Shown here: positions 16,901-23,055 of the stretch, piece by piece | How positions within the stretch are numbered: the first letter of the stretch is position 1 | How the letters are laid out: each line of letters opens with the position of its first letter | Assembly (NCBI GenBank): GCA_019117485.1 | Contig: DWZQ01000047.1 | Coordinates: forward strand, 1-43,438 | Length of the DNA stretch: 43,438 nucleotides | Direction of reading: 5' to 3' | Origin: Candidatus Agathobaculum intestinipullorum | GTDB taxonomy: Bacteria; Bacillota; Clostridia; Oscillospirales; Butyricicoccaceae | The notes under the pieces: generated by a model | Seen by the model: the letters and a program-made list of their open reading frames with translations, nothing else | Told to the model about the DNA's origin: nothing | Databases searched by the model: none | Program-made: the position numbers and the translations under genes

Positions 16901-18184
16901 CGAGACAGCCTGACCTATTATCTGGCGTTTGCATCTGATGTGCAATATGACCCGTCGGACGAGGAGATCACGGCGGCTTATACCGAAATGAGCGCGGCAG
17001 CGTATGCGATGGGCGCGGACGCGATCTCGTTCGACGGGCAGACGGATGCACAGCGCGATGCCGCGCGCACGCTGCTGCTGCACGATCTGGCGATGCAGTA
17101 TGCCTATACGCTGACGCGCCGCGATGGCTCCACAATTGACACGGTTACAGCCGAGCCGGATTTGACCGACGGCTCGTGCCTGCTGACCGTCCAGTATATA
17201 GATCGCACACACACCCGGTTCTTCACCGTTTCCCAGCAGCTGTGGTACGAGGGGACGGATTCCATCACGCCCATGCGCACGGAAACGCTGGTCGACACTT
17301 CGGACGGCATAGACGCGCGCGCGGACTTCCTGTTGGCCTTCCCGCAGGGGCAGGGTATCCCGGTGATGGATCGCACCGGCATTGACGCCTTGCTTGCCGC
17401 GCCAACCAGCAATCCCGAGCAGGATGCCGAGCGGGTGCTCGGCCTGTCGGGCGGCACGGGGGAGGATTTTGTCCATCATCCCATCAACCAGCGGGTGACG
17501 TTTACCTACCGCTGGCCGGACGGCACGGTGGATTTCACCATGCAGGGGGTCAAGCTGGGCAGTGCAGAGGAACCGGTTTACCTGCCGGTCGGATATAACG
17601 GCTTCGTCTGGGAGGGCGACCCCTATACCTATATGATGTGTGTGGAAAAGAATGATTTCTCCATGTGCTCTGTGCAGGCGCTGGTCGCCTATCTGGCGCA
17701 GAGTGACGGCGCGTATACCGAAAATATCCTGTCCGAGCTGGACGAAGTATGGCAGTTAGGCCTGAATGAAGAAAAAGCAGAGGTGGAAACGGCCATTGCG
17801 GCCAGCAGCGCGGAGGTGCAAAGCCTGTGGGCAAGCCACAAGGCGGCCAATCCGGATATCTTCGGCGCGCGGTTTACGGATGACGAGATCGAAGCGGCTT
17901 ATCAGGCGGTGCGTGAGTATGCGAAGGCAAACGACTTTTCGGTCGAAAACCTGTGGTATGACGCTAACCGCGATATCGGTACTTCACAAGATATTATGCA
18001 GGGAGGCGTTTTGCAGGATAATGTGCAAAACGACGGCCTGACGATCGACAACGTGATTACGGTCATCGGCGATGCGCACTTTGGCGAAACTGCGTGGCGC
18101 GACAAGGCCGAAGGGTACTCGTTTACGCTGTACCGCGGCGCGGACGGCAAATGGGTGCTCGAGGACGGCGCGTACGGCTATTGA
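13901..18184 (+). CDS. BlaR1-like M56 receptor metalloprotease with a very large ectodomain
   Basis: 1427 residues; BlaR1/MecR1 have about 590. The first 350 residues are the usual M56 unit: TM segments at about 10-27, 38-55 and 128-148, the zinc motif HELTH at 225-229 in the loop RHELTHYKRGDLW, the downstream glutamate in EDIELACDDAVV, and a fourth TM at about 328-346. The remaining 1080 or so residues should lie outside the cell. They hold no recognisable penicillin-binding domain but repeat a module (an (A)xxLLxLSG-type helix, beta strands, then WLPxG or YLPVG) near 461, 677 and 1162, plus a YGYTLTLPDCFVG-type domain near 920. By family logic it senses an outside signal and triggers cleavage of BlaI; the ligand is unknown. 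GGAGGGG precedes the ATG. Confidence 0.85.
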   Translation: MLDFTWGDLLNNLTQIGLTVSAVALLLFLLRKTLKKRYPARAMCLVWAVLALRLLVPVQLTLPDPPVQVAPRTTYLTRTDFAPAQLEQAGLPVLELDGEITTDRWVTQQQAQALTPNDMPSLISFDLGRLLAIVWIAGVLIFASWQLYHYLTFHYVLKKSSHPAERDMLLAVFAGQKQSLGITRDIQLRVTPTADCPMLAGFLRPALYLPDEALDAQDAAFIFRHELTHYKRGDLWLKLALVAARAVHWFNPLVHLLARFAQEDIELACDDAVVRGMDVAARRAYGETILRSVEAQVKKRALVSCFTGDKEGLMRRFEGLFDKNVKKRGMALVVAAAVLVGTLGCAFSVGESKDKLTEETRRALADEWAQSANPQYGYTVKLDGENTYVLFDHTNTVMWGEQVRQSVPSRKCWQLFFENADGDWRVSNEVQIAEHDVTSLDEFRLLYENDLGFPDFLMVDWTDPLLDISEPDQAARNLLRLSGNSMGGSSKDIAGDDIWDVTIMFPDYSEVTITMVNQFDAGWLPQDYTYDGGKNARTAADLAGQYARGVMHKSGQYIYPILTAQKQEEFLIDRPLPDGGFNWKYGGSSPSYRGYTLVPVDDPGSYLAVFQMYGGGVEDMRSAFLVSTAQSDGRRVIDRVTEVAASNYTKSDLFKLYYDSGLPWPTIPEGAENFNGASLDTLTRVRDAVETVFNYFGENVEHIEGNVHQITLESWFKSEVISEGDTEAVVRLTFVDNSPSVDVQMRKTDGYWLPVGLVTQFDENFHAYQVEGDDPTSQGALPVGATIAQAIESANGDIPLLEAGQTIKLEPVDGKLSACDATLTDAVIRADGTLQYTDRETQQANIRFTDVYGRGSAVYLYQVEHLTAEALSSTYPAENYRGVTVAYTANGTDYTAAFVYRLANGDAATPDYTITSTEYHNDTYGYTLTLPDCFVGQGYVKENDDMVKFGLQNALPGISDDPTNGGAVMWLDIQATAVLKAQFGEDWQAGYPVPCKELAERDSLTYYLAFASDVQYDPSDEEITAAYTEMSAAAYAMGADAISFDGQTDAQRDAARTLLLHDLAMQYAYTLTRRDGSTIDTVTAEPDLTDGSCLLTVQYIDRTHTRFFTVSQQLWYEGTDSITPMRTETLVDTSDGIDARADFLLAFPQGQGIPVMDRTGIDALLAAPTSNPEQDAERVLGLSGGTGEDFVHHPINQRVTFTYRWPDGTVDFTMQGVKLGSAEEPVYLPVGYNGFVWEGDPYTYMMCVEKNDFSMCSVQALVAYLAQSDGAYTENILSELDEVWQLGLNEEKAEVETAIAASSAEVQSLWASHKAANPDIFGARFTDDEIEAAYQAVREYAKANDFSVENLWYDANRDIGTSQDIMQGGVLQDNVQNDGLTIDNVITVIGDAHFGETAWRDKAEGYSFTLYRGADGKWVLEDGAYGY

Positions 18185-18223
18185 GCGCGCGGAAATTGAC
18201 GAAAACTTAACATGAAAACGGTC

Positions 18224-18252
18224 TTGACACCGCCCCCTCCCCGTGATAAGAT
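18224..18252 (+). promoter_or_regulatory. Promoter of the riboswitch-oadB transcript
   Basis: Perfect TTGACA (18224-18229), 17-base spacer, TAAGAT (18247-18252). Transcription would start near 18259, exactly at the 5' strand of the riboswitch P1 helix, leaving a leader of about 155 bases before oadB. Confidence 0.85.
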
Positions 18253-18258
18253 GATGCC

Positions 18259-18396
18259 AAACAAAGGGGAGTAGTCGGCGCGGCCTGTCCGCGCGGCATC
18301 GCCAACAAGCATGACGGGGCGCGTGATCCCGTTCTGGCTGTTGCCTGAAATGACCAGACCTGCGTTTTCCTTTCGGGAAACGCAGGTCATTTTTTA
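18259..18396 (+). promoter_or_regulatory. yybP-ykoY-type (Mn2+) riboswitch with terminator expression platform
   Basis: The leader contains the family hallmark GGGGAGTAG (18266-18274), a perfect GCGCGG/CCGCGC hairpin, a second arm GCCAACAAGCATGACGGG with a CCCGTTCTGGC return strand, and the closing CAGACC. The P1 helix pairs AAAC..AGG (18259-18267) with CCT..GTTT (18359-18367). That 3' strand is also the 5' arm of a strong terminator (stem 18357-18370 with 18375-18388, then T6). Ligand-stabilised P1 would prevent the terminator and switch the gene on, as known for Mn2+ members of this family. The match was made by eye to recalled members, not with a covariance model. The riboswitch lies upstream of an OadB-like gene. 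Confidence 0.72.
18357..18396 (+). terminator. Riboswitch-controlled intrinsic terminator
   Basis: Stem GACCTGCGTTTTCC/GGGAAACGCAGGTC (one G-T pair) with a TTTC loop, followed by ATTTTTT, ending 18 bases before the oadB start. Its 5' arm overlaps the 3' strand of the aptamer P1 helix. Confidence 0.88.
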
Positions 18397-18413
18397 TTCA
18401 AGGGGGCGGTATC

Positions 18414-19541
18414 ATGGAATTCTTATATGAAGGTTTGCTGTCGGTGACATGGCAGCAGGTAGTGATGTATCTGGTCGGCGGGCTGCTGATCTGGCTTGCG
18501 ATACAGAAGCAGTACGAACCTGCGCTGTTGCTGCCGATGGGCTTCGGCGCAATTCTGGTCAACTTGCCGATGTCGGGCGTGGTCGACCAAATCACGCAGG
18601 GCGCAGGCACGACGCATGGCATCATCCAATGGCTGTTTGAAACCGGCATCGAAGCGTCCGAGGCGTTGCCGCTTTTGCTGTTTATCGGCATCGGCGCGAT
18701 GATTGACTTCGGCCCGCTGCTGGCCAGCCCCAAGCTGTTTTTGTTCGGTGCGGCGGCGCAGGTCGGCATCTTCCTGACGATCATCGCGGCGGCAGCGTTC
18801 GGGTTTGACATCGTGGACGCGGCGGCTATCGGCATCATCGGCGCAGCGGACGGCCCGACCTCGCTGCTTGTCTCGCAGGTGCTCGGCTCGAAATATGTCG
18901 GCGCGATCGCAGTTGCCGCGTACAGCTACATGGCGCTCGTGCCGATCATCCAGCCGTTTGCCATCAAGCTGGTGACGACGAAAAAAGAACGCGCGATGAA
19001 GATGCCGTATGCCGCCGGACAGGTCAGCCGCCGCACGCGCATCCTGTTCCCGATCGTCGTGTCGATCGTGGCTGGACTGGTCGCGCCTGCGTCGGTGTCG
19101 CTCGTGGGCTTTTTGATGTTCGGCAACCTCATCCGCGAGTGCGGTGTGCTCGACAGCCTGTCAAAAACCGCGCAGCATGAGCTGGCAAACCTTGTCACCC
19201 TGCTGCTCGGCATCACGATTTCGTTCTCGATGCGCGCCGAGCAGTTCGTCACCCCGGACACCCTGCTGATCCTGTGCCTCGGTCTGGTGGCGTTCACGCT
19301 GGACACGGTGGGCGGCGTACTGTTTGCCAAAATCCTTAACCTGTTCTGCAAAAATAAGGTCAATCCGATGGTCGGCGCGGCGGGCATTTCGGCCTTCCCG
19401 ATGAGCGCGCGCGTGGTCGAAAAGCTGGGCGTCGAGGCGGATAAGACCAACCACCTGCTGATGCACGCGGCGGGTGCGAATGTCGCCGGGCAGATCGCGT
19501 CGGTCGTCGCGGGCGGCGTGATCTTGGGGTTCTTCCTGTAA
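18414..19541 (+). CDS. oadB: OadB/GcdB-like membrane protein (Na+-translocating decarboxylase beta-subunit family)
   Basis: 375 residues with about ten hydrophobic segments and the family signature GIIGAADGPTSLLVSQ near residue 142, plus GAAGISAFPMSARVV near 322; these glycine-rich loops with Asp and Ser/Asn form the Na+ path in oxaloacetate or glutaconyl-CoA decarboxylases. It sits in the cytoplasmic membrane. The alpha (carboxyltransferase) and biotin-carrier subunits are absent here, and only a tiny gamma-like peptide follows. It is controlled by the leader riboswitch. It may serve a decarboxylase encoded elsewhere, or act alone as an ion transporter. GGGGG lies 8 bases before the ATG. Confidence 0.88.
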   Translation: MEFLYEGLLSVTWQQVVMYLVGGLLIWLAIQKQYEPALLLPMGFGAILVNLPMSGVVDQITQGAGTTHGIIQWLFETGIEASEALPLLLFIGIGAMIDFGPLLASPKLFLFGAAAQVGIFLTIIAAAAFGFDIVDAAAIGIIGAADGPTSLLVSQVLGSKYVGAIAVAAYSYMALVPIIQPFAIKLVTTKKERAMKMPYAAGQVSRRTRILFPIVVSIVAGLVAPASVSLVGFLMFGNLIRECGVLDSLSKTAQHELANLVTLLLGITISFSMRAEQFVTPDTLLILCLGLVAFTLDTVGGVLFAKILNLFCKNKVNPMVGAAGISAFPMSARVVEKLGVEADKTNHLLMHAAGANVAGQIASVVAGGVILGFFL

Positions 19542-19559
19542 AGAAAGGGGCGCAAAACG

Positions 19560-19688
19560 ATGCATGAAGCGGTAAACACGGCGATTGTCCTGTTTGGACA
19601 GGGCATGGCGGGCATTTTCACCGTGCTTGCGGTGATCGCGCTGATCGTCGCGCTGCTGGGCAGTTTGGACAAAAAACCGCCGCAGTAG
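19560..19688 (+). CDS. 42-residue OadG-like (decarboxylase gamma) membrane peptide
   Basis: The peptide starts MHEAVNTAIVLFGQGM and continues AGIFTVLAVIALIVALLG, one membrane span, then SLDKKPPQ. The N-terminal helix preceded by a short polar leader is how OadG-type gamma subunits begin, but those usually run to 80-120 residues with a cytoplasmic tail; this one stops right after the span. AAGGGG lies 9 bases before the ATG and the gene is 18 bases after oadB, so the two are co-transcribed. It probably stabilises the OadB-like protein. It is easily missed by gene callers because of its size. Confidence 0.75.
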   Translation: MHEAVNTAIVLFGQGMAGIFTVLAVIALIVALLGSLDKKPPQ

Positions 19689-19700
19689 GCGAAAAGGGGC

Positions 19701-19729
19701 TTGCCAATCCTGTTTGTTTCTGGTATAGT
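19701..19729 (+). promoter_or_regulatory. Promoter of tRNA-Val
   Basis: TTGCCA (19701-19706), 17-base spacer, TATAGT (19724-19729), about 21 bases before the tRNA. Confidence 0.72.
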
Positions 19730-19750
19730 ATTAGGGTAGACCAAACAAAC

Positions 19751-19827
19751 GGGGTTGTAGCTCAGCTGGTCAGAGCGTTCGCCTCACACGCGAGAGGTCG
19801 TGGGTTCGAGCCCCGCCAACCCCACCA
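19751..19827 (+). tRNA. tRNA-Val (anticodon CAC)
   Basis: 77 bases with encoded CCA. The acceptor stem GGGGTTG/CAACCCC is perfect; the D arm is GCTCAGCTGGTCAGAGC; the anticodon stem TTCGC/GCGAG encloses the loop CTCACAC, giving CAC; the T arm GTGGGTTCGAGCCCCGC pairs with one G-T. Confidence 0.96.
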
Positions 19828-19831
19828 GCTA

Positions 19832-19859
19832 AAGCCGTCACGAAAGTGACGGCTTTTTT
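19832..19859 (+). terminator. Terminator of tRNA-Val
   Basis: Perfect stem AAGCCGTCAC/GTGACGGCTT with a GAAA tetraloop and T-run, 5 bases after the tRNA. Confidence 0.92.
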
Positions 19860-20010
19860 GTGTTTTACGCAACTTTTTAGCGGTTTGCCTTTTGATGGTG
19901 GAGGGATTGATATACCCGTGCTTTTTCGGCGAAAGTTCCGCCGTGTGTCTTTCTTTTTGGGCAAACTTCCTGTACAATAAAAGCAGAAATGACTGAAAGG
20001 GGAAAGAGGT

Positions 20011-20778
20011 ATGTCGATTCAGGAAATCTGCCGGGTCGCGGAATGTGCGCGGCTGGGCGAAGGCTTATATTCGATCACTATGCACGCGCCTGCGATTTGC
20101 GAAAAGACGCAGGTCGGTCAGTTTGTGCACATCGCGTGCGGCGAGGGCAATTTGCTGCGCCGTCCGATCTCGATCTGCGACTGGCAGGACGGAAAGCTGC
20201 ACATCGTGTTCCAGGTCAAGGGCGAGGGCACGAAGTGGCTCGCCGCCCGCAAGGAAGGGGACGAGTTGGACGTGCTCGGGCCGCTCGGCCACGGGTTTGA
20301 CACCAAGGCACTCGGCGCAAAGCCTATCTTCATCGGCGGCGGCATTGGCGTGCCGCCCATGCTCGCGTGTGTGAAAAAGGCAGCGGGCGAGGGCGCGCAG
20401 CCGCGCGCCATCCTCGGCTTCCGGAACAAGGACGCCGTGATCCTCGAGGAAGATTTCGAGGCTGCCTGCGAGGCGTTTGTCACCACTGACGACGGTTCTT
20501 ACGCGCGGCACGGCTTTGTCACCGACGTGCTCAAAGAGCTGGTAAAAGACGCGACCGGCGTTGCCGCCTGCGGCCCCAAGCCGATGCTCAAGGCGATTGC
20601 CGCCATCGCGGACGAGGCGGGCCTGCCCTGTCAGGTCTCGATGGAAGAGCGCATGGGTTGTGGCATCGGCGCGTGTCTGGTGTGCGCGTGTGCGCTCAAG
20701 GCGGAAAACGGCGAAACCCGATACGGCCACGTCTGCAAGGACGGCCCGGTGTTTGATGCAAAGGAGGTCGCGTGGTAA
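20011..20778 (+). CDS. pyrK: Dihydroorotate dehydrogenase B, electron transfer subunit
   Basis: 255 residues of the ferredoxin-reductase-like family. RRPISICDW near residue 50 is the FAD site, GGGIGVPPML near 110 binds NAD, and a C-terminal cysteine cluster (GCGIGACLVCAC and HVCKDGPVF) holds the [2Fe-2S] centre. It passes electrons from PyrD to NAD+ in pyrimidine synthesis. The gene overlaps pyrD by one base (TAATG), fitting the obligate PyrD-PyrK complex. AGAGG lies just before the ATG. A TACAAT box about 35 bases upstream is a possible promoter but its -35 box is poor. Confidence 0.95.
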   Translation: MSIQEICRVAECARLGEGLYSITMHAPAICEKTQVGQFVHIACGEGNLLRRPISICDWQDGKLHIVFQVKGEGTKWLAARKEGDELDVLGPLGHGFDTKALGAKPIFIGGGIGVPPMLACVKKAAGEGAQPRAILGFRNKDAVILEEDFEAACEAFVTTDDGSYARHGFVTDVLKELVKDATGVAACGPKPMLKAIAAIADEAGLPCQVSMEERMGCGIGACLVCACALKAENGETRYGHVCKDGPVFDAKEVAW

Positions 20779-21686
20779 TGGCGGATTTGAAAGTCAATTT
20801 CTGCGGCGTGGAGCTGAAAAACCCGATCACGACCGCATCCGGCACGTTCGGCTTCGGCCACGAGTACGGCGAGTTTTTTGACCTGTCCCTGCTCGGTGGT
20901 GTGGGCGTCAAGGGGCTGACCCCGACCGAGCGTCTCGGCAACCCCGCACCCCGCATCGCGGAAACCCCGGCGGGCATCCTGAACTGCGTTGGTCTGCAAA
21001 ATCCGGGCATCGACCGCTTTATCGAGGAACAAATCCCGTTCCTGCGGCAATATGACACCGCAATCATCGCGAACGTGTCGGGCAACACGGTCGAGGAATA
21101 CGAGGGTATGGTCGAGAAGATATCGGATGCGGATGTCGACCTTATCGAAATGAATATCTCCTGCCCGAACGTCAAGTGCGGCGGCATGGCGTTCGGCACG
21201 CGGCCGGATATGGTCGAGGAAGTCGTATCGGCGGCGAAAAAGAAGGCGAAAAAGCCGCTGATCGTCAAGCTGTCGCCCAATGTGACTGACATTACCGAGA
21301 TCGCGCGCGCCGCCGAAGCCGCGGGCGCGGATGCGCTCTCGCTCATCAATACGCTGCTGGGCATGCGCATCAACATTGAAACGAGAAAGCCCATCCTGTC
21401 CAATATCATGGGCGGCCTGTCCGGCCCGGCCGTGTTCCCGGTTGCGGTGCGCATGGTGTATCAGGTGCGAAAAGCGATTTCCGTGCCGATCCTCGGCATG
21501 GGCGGCATCCGTACGGGCAAGGATATCGTCGAAATGCTGCTCGCAGGCGCGGATGCAATTGCAATGGGCACGGTGATGTTTGCCGACCCGACCGCACCGG
21601 TCAAGGCGCTGCGCGAACTGGAAGAATGGATGGACGCACACGGCGTGAAGTCGGTTTCCGAGCTGTCCGGCGCGGTCGAGGTGTGA
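20778..21686 (+). CDS. pyrD: Dihydroorotate dehydrogenase, class 1B catalytic subunit
   Basis: 302 residues of the FMN-binding TIM-barrel family. MNISCPNVKCGG supplies the catalytic cysteine of class 1 enzymes, and GMGGIRTGKDIVEML with GADAIAMGT binds the FMN phosphate. It oxidises dihydroorotate to orotate with PyrK passing electrons to NAD+. The ATG at 20778 overlaps the pyrK stop and has AAGGAGG about 10 bases before it; a GTG at 20772 would add two residues but leaves the ribosome site too close. Other pyr genes are not nearby. Confidence 0.95.
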   Translation: MADLKVNFCGVELKNPITTASGTFGFGHEYGEFFDLSLLGGVGVKGLTPTERLGNPAPRIAETPAGILNCVGLQNPGIDRFIEEQIPFLRQYDTAIIANVSGNTVEEYEGMVEKISDADVDLIEMNISCPNVKCGGMAFGTRPDMVEEVVSAAKKKAKKPLIVKLSPNVTDITEIARAAEAAGADALSLINTLLGMRINIETRKPILSNIMGGLSGPAVFPVAVRMVYQVRKAISVPILGMGGIRTGKDIVEMLLAGADAIAMGTVMFADPTAPVKALRELEEWMDAHGVKSVSELSGAVEV

Positions 21687-21690
21687 GCCG

Positions 21691-22851
21691 ATGACCACGG
21701 TTTACCTTATCCGTCATGCCGAGGCCGAGGGCAACGTCTACCGCCGCTGCCACGGACAGTATGACAGCCTGCTCACGCCGCGCGCATATGAGCAGCTGCC
21801 GTATCTGGCAAAGCGGTTTGAAAGCGTACCGCTGGACGCGGTTTATGCGTCCGATCTGTTCCGCGCGCGCACGACGGCAAAGGCGGTCGCAGCGCCGCAC
21901 GGCTTAAATGTCGAAATCCGTCCGGCGCTGCGTGAAATTGACATGGGTGATTGGGAAGACCTTCCGTGGGTGGAACTGCCGCGCATCTGGCCGGAGGAAT
22001 ATGCGGTCTGGCGCGCGCGTCCGTGGGACGCGGTGCCGCCGCACGGCGAAAGCGTCATGCAGGCCGGACGGCGCATGCTGGACGGCGTGCGCCGGCTTGT
22101 GCAGCAGCACGAGGGACAGCAGATCGCGGTCGTGACGCACGGCTCGGCCATCCGCGGCGCGCTGACCATCGCGCACGGCTCTGCGCCCGAACAGATGGGT
22201 GAGATCGGCTGGGGCGATAACACTTGCGTTGCCAAGCTCGAGTTTGACGGTACAGACAAGATTGAAGTCGTGTACGAAAACGACGCATCGCACCTGCCGC
22301 AGGAGCTTTCGACCTTTGCATCCATCGGCTGGACAGACAACAAGGGCGTGCCAAACACGCCGCAGATCTGGTTCCGCCGCGCCGACCCGATGGACGAGGG
22401 CGACGCGGACAAAATCGTCGCGTTCATGCGCGAGCTGCACCAAAATGCCTACGGCACGGACGCGGGGCTTGACCCCGCAACCCTGCTTGCGGATGTCGAG
22501 CGGGCGCAGCGCATCAGTCCGCGCTCGTGCTGCTTCGGCTGTCTGGAGGATGGCACGCCGGTTGCACTCGTTTACCTCAAAACATGGTACGACGACGAGC
22601 CGGGCGTGGGTCTGGTCGGCGGCTTCTGCATCGACGGGAACTACCGCGGCCACGGCCTGAGCGGGCAGATTTTGGGGCAGGCGATCAGCGTGTACCGCAT
22701 GCTCGGAAAGGATTACTTATGTGCGCATGTGGCGTCGGAAAACGCGCGTGCGCAGGGATTTTATCACAAATTTGCGTTTGAGCCGCGCGGCGAATATCGG
22801 GACGAAAACGGCCTGCATTACCGCATGTTCAAGCGAATTTGCATCGACTGA
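21691..22851 (+). CDS. Histidine phosphatase-GNAT acetyltransferase fusion
   Basis: 386 residues in two domains. Residues 1 to about 205 are a phosphoglycerate-mutase-like histidine phosphatase: TVYLIRHAEAEGN carries the RH nucleophile, RPALREIDMGDWE is a family motif, and VVTHGSAIRG carries the second catalytic His. Residues about 225-386 are a GNAT domain: GGFCIDGNYRGHGLSGQIL is the acetyl-CoA pyrophosphate loop, followed by ASENARAQGFYHKFAF. Substrates are unknown. It starts 4 bases after pyrD with GAGGTG before the ATG, so it is in the pyrK-pyrD transcript; a role in nucleotide or phosphometabolite clean-up is possible but unproven. Confidence 0.88.
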   Translation: MTTVYLIRHAEAEGNVYRRCHGQYDSLLTPRAYEQLPYLAKRFESVPLDAVYASDLFRARTTAKAVAAPHGLNVEIRPALREIDMGDWEDLPWVELPRIWPEEYAVWRARPWDAVPPHGESVMQAGRRMLDGVRRLVQQHEGQQIAVVTHGSAIRGALTIAHGSAPEQMGEIGWGDNTCVAKLEFDGTDKIEVVYENDASHLPQELSTFASIGWTDNKGVPNTPQIWFRRADPMDEGDADKIVAFMRELHQNAYGTDAGLDPATLLADVERAQRISPRSCCFGCLEDGTPVALVYLKTWYDDEPGVGLVGGFCIDGNYRGHGLSGQILGQAISVYRMLGKDYLCAHVASENARAQGFYHKFAFEPRGEYRDENGLHYRMFKRICID

Positions 22852-22860
22852 CGTACTTTG

Positions 22861-22893
22861 GAAGGGCATTCTACCGCTGGTAGAGCGCCCTTC
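22861..22893 (+). terminator. Hairpin ending the pyrKD transcript
   Basis: Stem GAAGGGC/GCCCTTC with an inner CTACC/GGTAG stem and GCT loop, beginning 9 bases after the stop codon. The T-tract is poor (TTCC), so efficiency is uncertain. The next 120 bases contain no convincing gene. Confidence 0.6.
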
Positions 22894-23013
22894 TTCCGTT
22901 TGTCGGTTGCTAAGGAGTGCGCTGTGGCTGGACATTAAATGTGAGGGGTTTATACAGGCGGGCATCGCGCTCTTTGCCGACAGCCTGCGTCGCAAAAAGG
23001 CATAAGCAGACAG

Positions 23014-23048
23014 AAAAAAGGCTTGGAACTTGGTTCCAAGCCTTTTTC
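23014..23048. terminator. Bidirectional terminator between convergent transcripts
   Basis: Perfect stem AAAAAGGCTTGGAAC/GTTCCAAGCCTTTTT with a TTG loop, just past the stop codon of the minus-strand L,D-transpeptidase gene. Confidence 0.92.
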
Positions 23049-23055
23049 ATTTCGC

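Noticed and set aside
13511-18184. Beta-lactam resistance locus
   Set aside because: BlaI and a BlaR1-like protein are present, but there is no beta-lactamase or PBP2a gene and no penicillin-binding domain in the receptor.
18259-18396. NiCo or Na+ (DUF1646) riboswitch instead of yybP-ykoY, given a possible Na+ pump gene
   Set aside because: The GGGGAGTAG and closing CAGACC elements with the two-arm layout fit yybP-ykoY better; I have no clear match to the other classes, but a covariance search should decide.
22895-23005. Possible gene fragment ending LFADSLRRKKA
   Set aside because: The frame is short, runs out of the end of the phosphatase-GNAT gene in another frame, has no ribosome site, and matches no family I recognise.
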